Shown here: positions 57,401-64,000 of the stretch, piece by piece | Position numbering within the stretch: position 1 is the stretch's first letter | Layout: every line of letters starts with the position of its first letter | NCBI GenBank assembly: GCA_013399115.1 | Contig: VXAA01005178.1 | Coordinates: forward strand, 122,491 to 186,490 | Length of the DNA stretch: 64,000 nt | Direction of reading: 5' to 3' | From: Anseranas semipalmata | Taxonomy: Eukaryota > Chordata > Aves > Anseriformes > Anseranatidae | The notes under the pieces: generated by a model | What the model was told of the DNA's origin: nothing | The model's database searches: none | Seen by the model: only the letters and a program-made list of their open reading frames with translations | Translations under genes and position numbers: made by a program

Positions 57401-58626
57401 AGGGATTTTACCTTTTCAACAGCTGATATCTGACCTAGCCACATCAGTGTTTGCAATGAGAAGAACACTGGCCACCTCTTCAAAATGATGGGTACTTTTC
57501 TCTGCATCTGGTTTCCCTCTCATTGTCATGCTCGATGTCTTCCATTCTCACTTGGAAGGAAGGAAAGCCTGTCTAACCACCCCAATTACCAGTGAGGATG
57601 CCAGAAGAAAAGCAGCTTAGCAGTAACAATGACAAAGTTTTCTAAAAACCTGAGGAGCAGCAGATTGGTCATGTTTGATTAAGGTCAGACCATACTGAAA
57701 AAGTAGGGAGTAAGAAGGAAAGTTAATAAAGGAAAAACTGAAACTCCTTTTTTATCCCTGTTCTCTGCTTGACCTACAGGCTGCCTTCACCTGCCAACTC
57801 TCCTTACGTATTACTTGTCCTCTTCTAGCTCCTGCCTTTGACATCTTAGAGCAGCTGGTTTCCATTCCCTTTTCTGGCTCCTCTTTTCCTGATCCCAGTA
57901 ATTTCTGCTCTCATTGAGGGAAAAAAAAAAAAAGATTTAAGACTGTGGGGCCCTAAAGAAGCAAAGCACAAGGTAGTGGGAACTACACCAGTCAAATGAA
58001 GGAGATGAGCAAGACTCCCCACCTGTAAGAACAAGGTGAGAGGAAAACAGAGCTTGACCTGTAGAAGAAAGCAGACTGTGGCATCTGATTAAGTTCCCTG
58101 GTAATGTTTCCCACAAGATGGAATAGCCAGCTACAAAAGTGTCTGCCAGCAGCTCCCCAGGCTTTTTCTGTGTCCATGGGAGATGCATGGGAGGCAAAAG
58201 ATGCCTCTGTCTGCCATCAAAGTATCCTTTGACAGAGATAACGGCAGCTCTGCGAACAAGTGTAGCCTTACAGCTTAAGTACCCACAAAAAACAACAGAC
58301 CATTTACAGAGAGGAATAAAAGGTTAGAAATTGGAGAATTCCTGACAACTTCAAACATTTGGAACTCCTTTTTAGGAGAGTAAAAAGCAATACATTTTGC
58401 AATTTTTACACGACAAACTTGAACAACAAACAAAATCCACAACATTGTACACACAGACAAATTAATAGAAACAATCTAAAGTTTTGGGAAAGTACTAACC
58501 AGTTACTGACAGCAGCTGTGAAACCCTCACCTCCATTTCCTCCCGATGAGACCTGTCTCTATCCTCGAATTCACGAGTTCTTCTCCGAGCTTCTTCAAAG
58601 GCTTGCTGTGCCAATGCATCCTCCTG
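45421..58626 (-). CDS. CBFB: CBFB, core-binding factor beta subunit, 3' part only (exons 5-6)
   Basis: Known role: nuclear partner of RUNX1-3 that raises their DNA affinity and stability without contacting DNA. Only the end of the gene is here. Exon 5 (58626-58531) encodes QEDALAQQAFEEARRRTREF then EDRDRSHREEME, residues 134-165. Exon 6 (45489-45421) encodes ARRQQDPSPGSNLGSGDDLK then LR and TAA, giving the 187-residue form. The numbering is taken from the human protein. The N-terminal residues, which form most of the RUNX-binding fold, are encoded by exons beyond position 64000; no exon 4 was found up to the window end. An alternative donor yields the 182-residue form (separate entry). Ser replaces a mammalian Gly in the GGGDD segment. 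Confidence 0.95.
46966..47020. repeat. A-rich AAAT/AAAAAT simple repeat
   Basis: AAAT and AAAAAT units grading into AAAC-rich sequence, in CBFB intron 5. Confidence 0.85.
49517..49567. promoter_or_regulatory. Paired AP-1/NF-E2 sites with a nearby GATA motif
   Basis: Two perfect ATGAGTCAT palindromes (49517-49525 and 49531-49539), 14 bp apart centre to centre, followed by AGATAA on the minus strand (49567-49562). The arrangement recalls tandem NF-E2 sites in haematopoietic enhancers. It lies in CBFB intron 5. Activity is inferred. Confidence 0.4.
51422..51450. repeat. AAAAC-type simple repeat
   Basis: A-rich run followed by AAAAC units, in CBFB intron 5. Confidence 0.85.
58500..58530 (-). 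CDS. CBFB: CBFB exon 5 extension used by the 182-residue isoform
   Basis: The open sequence after the proximal donor reads VRVSQLLSVT plus the first base of Gly, then meets a second donor ACTG|GTTAGT (GT at 58499-58498). Joined to exon 6 one frame over, it gives GKKTTRP and a TAG. The total is 165+17 = 182 residues, matching the known human isoform, which has Ala where this has Ser. Confidence 0.85.
58531..58626 (-). CDS. CBFB: CBFB exon 5 (residues 134-165)
   Basis: 96 nt, phase 0 on both sides. The acceptor is TTTTGGTAG|CAGGAG, a TAGCAG tandem (NAGNAG), so Gln134 could be skipped. The proximal donor is ATGGAG|GTGAGG. The helical, charge-rich sequence EEARRRTREFEDRDRSHREE is family-typical. 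Confidence 0.95.
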
Positions 58627-61600
58627 CTACCAAAACCAGATGACACAGAGTGACACAAAAGGCTACCCTCATTTCCAGACTACATTTCTTTTGAATATCA
58701 GGAATCACTTGACAGCATCACAGACAAGTATGTCCTACAGAACCTGCTAGAACACAGACGAGTTCCAGCAATTGCTAATACAGGTTAATGAATTACTACC
58801 TACCTTCATCACTACGACAGAGGTAACCAAAGCTGCAACACAGCTACTGCTTAAATACATTTTCAAAGAACTGCTTTTCAAAAGTAGTTTAAAATGCTGC
58901 TTAATTGTCTGAAAGCTAGGATTTCTCACAAGTTATATGAAAGAGGCAATGCATTATATTCTCCTTATAAAAGTAATTTTGAAGACAGTATTCATAGGTA
59001 TATTGAGATACATATCATCTAAATCATTTAGGTTTAGCTGCAAAATGCAAAGCCGAAATTATTCTTTCACTAATTTGCACATATGCAAATACAATGCAGA
59101 GGAAACCTACAGGTTTTCAACAACCCTATTGTTTCTTTTATTTTTTTTAAACAGTGGCTTATGCATGGGAATACATTTAATAAATAAACGCTCAAAATAT
59201 CAACAAAACAGTAAGTGATAAACTGTATTGCTTCTCCCTCCTCATAACTTTCCAGCTATAATTATTGCTAACTCTGCTTATCATTCCTACATACACACCA
59301 ATGTTATTTTCAAGTCGACAGTTCTCTTAAAAAATAAAAATCCTAACCTTGACTGTTAGAGGACAAAAACATTGTGAGAACCCAACTAAATTTTAATACA
59401 CCAAGGGAGTAAATGCATAAATTTTTTAATTTCAGATAAAACATCTCTAGTCTGAGAACACGTTAAATTGCTTTTTTTGCCAACGGCACAACCATGCACC
59501 CTGAAGCTACTTTGTGAAATGATGTGAATGAGTGCCCCTCGTGGCCTAACACAGTTAAATACAAACAGCTGTCAGTCAGGAACTGCACAGCCAGGTCCCC
59601 AGAAAGCTATACTGAAAGGCAATGTTTTAAGCTGCCCAAAAGGTAAATTTGACAGTACTGTATTTAAAAGTAGAATTCGGCCCTTTATAGCTATGTCTTA
59701 ATGTTCATGCAACACACAGCAGCCGAGGTCAGACAGCAGAGTAAGTTTGTTCTTAATAATGCAGAAGGATTGAGATAAAATATAGGTTTGTCTCTCTGAT
59801 GACTGCAGAAAAACTGCCTTGTTTTTGATTTACAGAAGCTACATACAATGTCATGATCACCTTTTTTCTTCTTTTCCTGGAGATGGTTGGGAGAGGGCAG
59901 AATTAAATGAAAGCAGATTTTTCTCCACAAGATTTCTGCATTTTACCATCATTTGAAGTGGTCATGTAATAAAAAGCTAACAGCCTCAGCCAGGATATTT
60001 TTGAGAAATACTAAGTCAGAATTTCAGAGAAGAATCAGTACGTTGACATCCAGAATGAACACATGTTGACAGCTGAAACACTGGTCTACTAATGTCTAAG
60101 AAAGGGAGGGGAGAAAAGCATCAGAATGTAATTTATATATATATATATTTTTTAAATCTGCTCTGGTCTTGGTGATGTGTTATGAGAGAAGTTAAACGTC
60201 TCAGGATCTCGTACAACAGGAGGTTAACAAACCTTTTTCAAATGTCACCCAAATCTAGTAATTACAGCCTAACAGATTTCACAGTATGAAATCCAACCAC
60301 TTATCCACCCTAGTTTTATTCAGTAAAAATGCTCCTGCTATGAATCTACTGAGAAAATGAACAATCAAAACATGAACCATATCAACGTGCGAACAAAGCA
60401 GAACAGCCCCCAACCCCCCCCAAAAAAACAAGAGAAGCTCACCCATGTCCCCACCTAACCACCAGCAGAGTCCAGCAGCAAAAGCCTTTATAAGAACAAC
60501 AATTCACAACTACAGAAACTACACAGCAAGAATGTTGTATTACAGAAGAGATACAAAAGTACCGAGGATGTAAACAGTCCTCAGTCAGTGAGACCCCAGA
60601 CAAATACCAAATTCAGGGAAATTTCAGCCCCGGGTGGGGAAGATACCCAAGCACCTATGTGGAGCTCTGTGCACGTCGGTCCACCGAAGGCTGAACAAGC
60701 AGCTGAATCGGGGCCTCCAGTAACAAAAGGTAAGGCTGCTTAGGAGGAATACATGAACATGCTGTGAATTAAATAAAAAGAGCACTAGCTTAAAAGTTAC
60801 AACTGAACTACTTTATTATGCATGTGGCTTTCTTTCCTGAGGTATTTTTTGACCTGGGGAAGGACAGTATCACTTCAAAACCGTGGCAGCAAGGAAAAAT
60901 TTTATCTGATCCCAGCGTTAGTAAGAAGTGGTAAGAGACAGGAAAATGCAAGAGCATTAAATTTGTATGAGGCAAGCTTTCCCGAAAATGGCAGGGGTGG
61001 GGGATGATGAGTGCTGATAGGACCTCACCTTACCAAACGGGCACCACAGACACTATGCTGCATAGTATGAAGCACTTGAACCCGTTCTGACACCAGTTTT
61101 ATTTTGGGATCCATGTCAGCAGGTAGATCAATTGCCACTAGCAGTATTAGAACAGTTTTAGGAAAGGAAGCAAGTGACAGATACAGGAAAATGGAAACTA
61201 AAGAATGTAAAAGATTGTTAGCATTGTAAACCTTTGGGCAAACATAAAAATAATTGAAGCTTCGTCTTTTACATTTTCATTAATTTTTTCTCCGACTTGT
61301 GCTTTACATAACCTTAATTGCTGATGCTTAGAAGCACAAATTGAAAATAGATTACACACTTGTAACTGAGTGCAAACATATCTCTGTAGATAGTGGGTAA
61401 TACCTCCAGCTCAGCACCCTGAACTTGATACACAAGAAAGCACTGACAGCTGAGAGTGTGCATACATTCCCTCACAAAAAAAGCAAAACCAAAAAGTAAG
61501 TCACATGCTCAGTGCATAGATACTCCCTGAAGACAACAAGAAGGAATTCTTAAATGCAGTTAAAACCGAGTATACGTATCAGGAAACTAAAATAATGCAA

Positions 61601-64000
61601 GAGCATGTGAAAACATGTCACGAAGTTAGAAGCGAAGAACTGAAGGCACAGGTCACTTGACCCCCCTCCTTTTTGGAAGTGTGCCCGCTCTTCTCAGGAG
61701 CCACGCCGTTTTGGAGAAGAGTGACACCACCTCCTCCCGAGCACACGTCCCGGTCACTCCTCTCAGTTCAGAGTCAGGCGACTTCGCGTCACGTACCAAA
61801 CATAACAGGCACGGACCAAGAATCTTGGGGTTTTTCTTGCACAACCCTCAGGGGCCCACATCTGACCTCGCTGTGTAAGCCGTTATAATCAAAAGGAGTT
61901 CTAATCCATGGAGTCTGCAGCAGCTACTCTCTTTTTAAAGAAAACACTGCTGCAACAGAGGTTTAGCTCTCTCAAAGGCTGACACCCAGCCTTGGAAGAA
62001 GCAAGTGCCACAGCTAATAGCAGCACTGAAGGAAAAGCCTGCGCCTGCAGCTTTCCTCCCAGATTAACAAAAGGTGTTCTCAGATTAGCATACCATCCAC
62101 TCTAGACATCCCGAAGAAAGCCTACAGGGCTGGGGCTATTTGAAAGACACTGTTCTGACACAAAGTACCTGTATTTAAGCCAGAACAAAGTCACAGTAAC
62201 ACGATCTCACTAATGTGCTAACTGGTTTCCTATGTCTGGGAGAGGCAAGGCTCTGCAAAGCTTGCAACTACACATCTCCAGATAAAATTTGATTGACATA
62301 CTTCAAACTTTGGAACAGAAGCAAATTAATCAATATGCCCTGCAGTTCTGCACATCTGGACTAGAGGAGTGCTCTTTGCATTTAGGTGGAATTCAAGGGT
62401 CCCTATTTGTTAAGTGGTGACCACCTGTGGCTGTAGAATGACTAAAAGGGAAACTCCAAGGACAGCTGAGAACAAGATGCACACAGTGGAAACAGAAAAT
62501 ACATCCTTATTTAAATCAGCTCCAGTGCACAACTGCCAGAAGCAACCCCCAGAGATCTATGAGCCCCAGAGAGAAACAGCAGAGGCACAGTTTGGTCAGA
62601 AGCATTTGACATCACCCAGATTCATGTGTTCATGTCAAAATCATTATTCTAAGAATAATTCAACTGGAGTCACGAGTGAGCGTATCACACCGCACAAAGA
62701 TCTTTGTTGAGCCTTTGTCCAGATGATTCCCTTCACAGAGAAAATGCTACAGCCAACATCTGCAGGAAATGCAGCACAGCTCACCACGAGCAGGCCTGTG
62801 AAGTGAAGTGAGGACCTGATATCCATGCTGCACTCACTGTCAAAGGTTTTACTTTGGACTGTCTCTAGCCTGACCCATTAGAGGTCAAAGCGCGTGAGAT
62901 GTGCTCCTGAAGGACGTCCTCTCGTTCAGTTCCATCCCGAACAAATCCAAATCATGCACCTAAACTACTCTGCCATGTGAACCAATGCACATCAAGTGAA
63001 AACAATAATAAGACTGCTTAACGTGCAGATGTTTATGCAGTTATGCACCTTGTAATAATTCTTATATAAAGGTATCCCCACGGATCAGAACGAGGGGGAC
63101 GGGTGCACAAAGGGGAAGTAAAGGCAATTTGGAAAAGCACAGAGTTTGGGTGATTTTTGCAAAAACTTGTTCTTCACACGTGTATGACATGCATGAGGTA
63201 TCACAAGAAAAAAAAACAAAACCAAAAAACAAAGAGAATCACTAAAATTGCACAAGCCAGTTCAAGTATTAAGAAATGTGAGTTGCTCTGGGTCCCCGAG
63301 TTAAAAGGAATAATAGGAAGGAGAAAGAAAGCTCCCATTTTTTTATGCTATCAAGAGGAAAAAGAGTGGCAGTGTAGGAGACACTGAACAGTGGTTCCAA
63401 GTGAATTACTAAAGTTTCTAGAAAATTTAGAGGAAATCATCACGATCCTGGGGGAAAGAAGTCTTCAGAAAGAAGTTAGGAGAAAGTGTCTATATACAGG
63501 TACAGGGTAAATTAGTAAAAAAACGTTTGCTAGAGTACCAATACAGAACATTGGGAGGGAAAAAAATAGAAAAAAGGCTGAAGGAAACTGGAAATTGCTC
63601 ACCCTTCTGCTTTCTGCTGCATGCTTAGCAAACCACTTCATTTAGAAGCACTTTGGACCATGCTTTTGTGTAATTCTAACACTCCTGAACTATCAAACTA
63701 CAAAGCGAACTACTGAGTTCACCATAAAATACAGATTCTAAGTCTGGTAACTGATATTGTGTCCAATTCACTGTCTAGTGCAAAGACAGGTAGAGGTATA
63801 TCACTGATCTTTGTGGAAGCCCACACAAACCTGGGGCAGCATCTTTTATTATCAGTTAAGTAACTTTGTTGCCAAGCTACATTTAAAAAGCAAATAATGT
63901 CTGTCTTAAGTTTGAATAAATTAAGGAACCCTACAGCTGTGTAAGTGAAGCTCATATATGTGATATGCACTTAAGTTATTTCCTCTGTGTTTGCTTTGTT
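58627..64000 (-). other. CBFB: CBFB intron 4, 3' portion
   Basis: The 5.4 kb upstream of exon 5 up to the window edge. I searched for the conserved exon 4 (the segment ending in LEFDEERAQ) and did not find it, so intron 4 extends past the window. It contains a TA microsatellite near 60136-60150 and no recognised gene or RNA. Confidence 0.8.

Larger units (their letters stand above)
45490..58530 (-). other. CBFB: CBFB intron 5
   Basis: A 13.0 kb phase-0 intron between codons 165 and 166, the intron in which human inv(16) breakpoints fall. It holds A-rich simple repeats (about 46966-47020, 49970-49998, 51422-51450), a paired AP-1-like site near 49.5 kb and no recognised gene. Confidence 0.85.

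Noticed and set aside
58627..64000. CBFB exon 4
   Set aside because: I looked on the minus strand for the conserved segment preceding residue 134 and found nothing similar, so it must lie beyond the window.

Overview
The window is a stretch of vertebrate nuclear DNA, most likely from a bird. It carries two genes, both on the minus strand and read from right to left: the 3' part of CBFB, then the complete coding region of PHAF1 (formerly C16orf70; also called MYTHO). The same order and relative orientation are known at human 16q22.1. A bird is inferred from the very low density of interspersed repeats, the only fairly clear one being a small CR1-type LINE end, and from an assembly gap in an extremely GC-rich promoter. 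The species cannot be fixed from sequence alone.

Layout, right to left along transcription. Positions 64000-58627 are part of CBFB intron 4. Exon 5 is at 58626-58531, followed by a 13.0 kb intron 5 and the last coding exon 6 at 45489-45421. An AT-rich 3' UTR of about 2.2 kb ends near 43.2 kb. Positions 43.2-35.5 kb are intergenic, GC-rich and without a recognisable gene; they hold a CR1-like fragment and a 19-bp minisatellite. Positions 35.5-34.4 kb are a CpG island interrupted by 217 N. PHAF1 starts at the ATG at 34623 and runs through 16 coding exons to the stop at 2206. Its 3' UTR probably ends near position 250.

The PHAF1 model was built by hand from reverse-complement reading. Every junction has AG/GT, the phases chain without a break, and the result is 423 codons plus stop, against 422 residues in the human protein. 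CBFB is partial: only residues 134 to the C-terminus are in the window, but both known C-terminal isoforms can be reconstructed.

The two products act in different pathways: CBFB is the non-DNA-binding partner of RUNX transcription factors, and PHAF1 is a cytosolic autophagy factor. Nothing here suggests an operon-like link. No RNA gene, CRISPR array, virus-derived gene or intact transposon was recognised. I found no undescribed system. The observations most worth a second look are the retained dual-frame exon 6 of CBFB with its alternative donor, a NAGNAG acceptor at CBFB exon 5, a paired AP-1/NF-E2 plus GATA cluster in CBFB intron 5, and promoter-proximal features of PHAF1, including a FOXO-type element and an acceptor-like site next to the gap.
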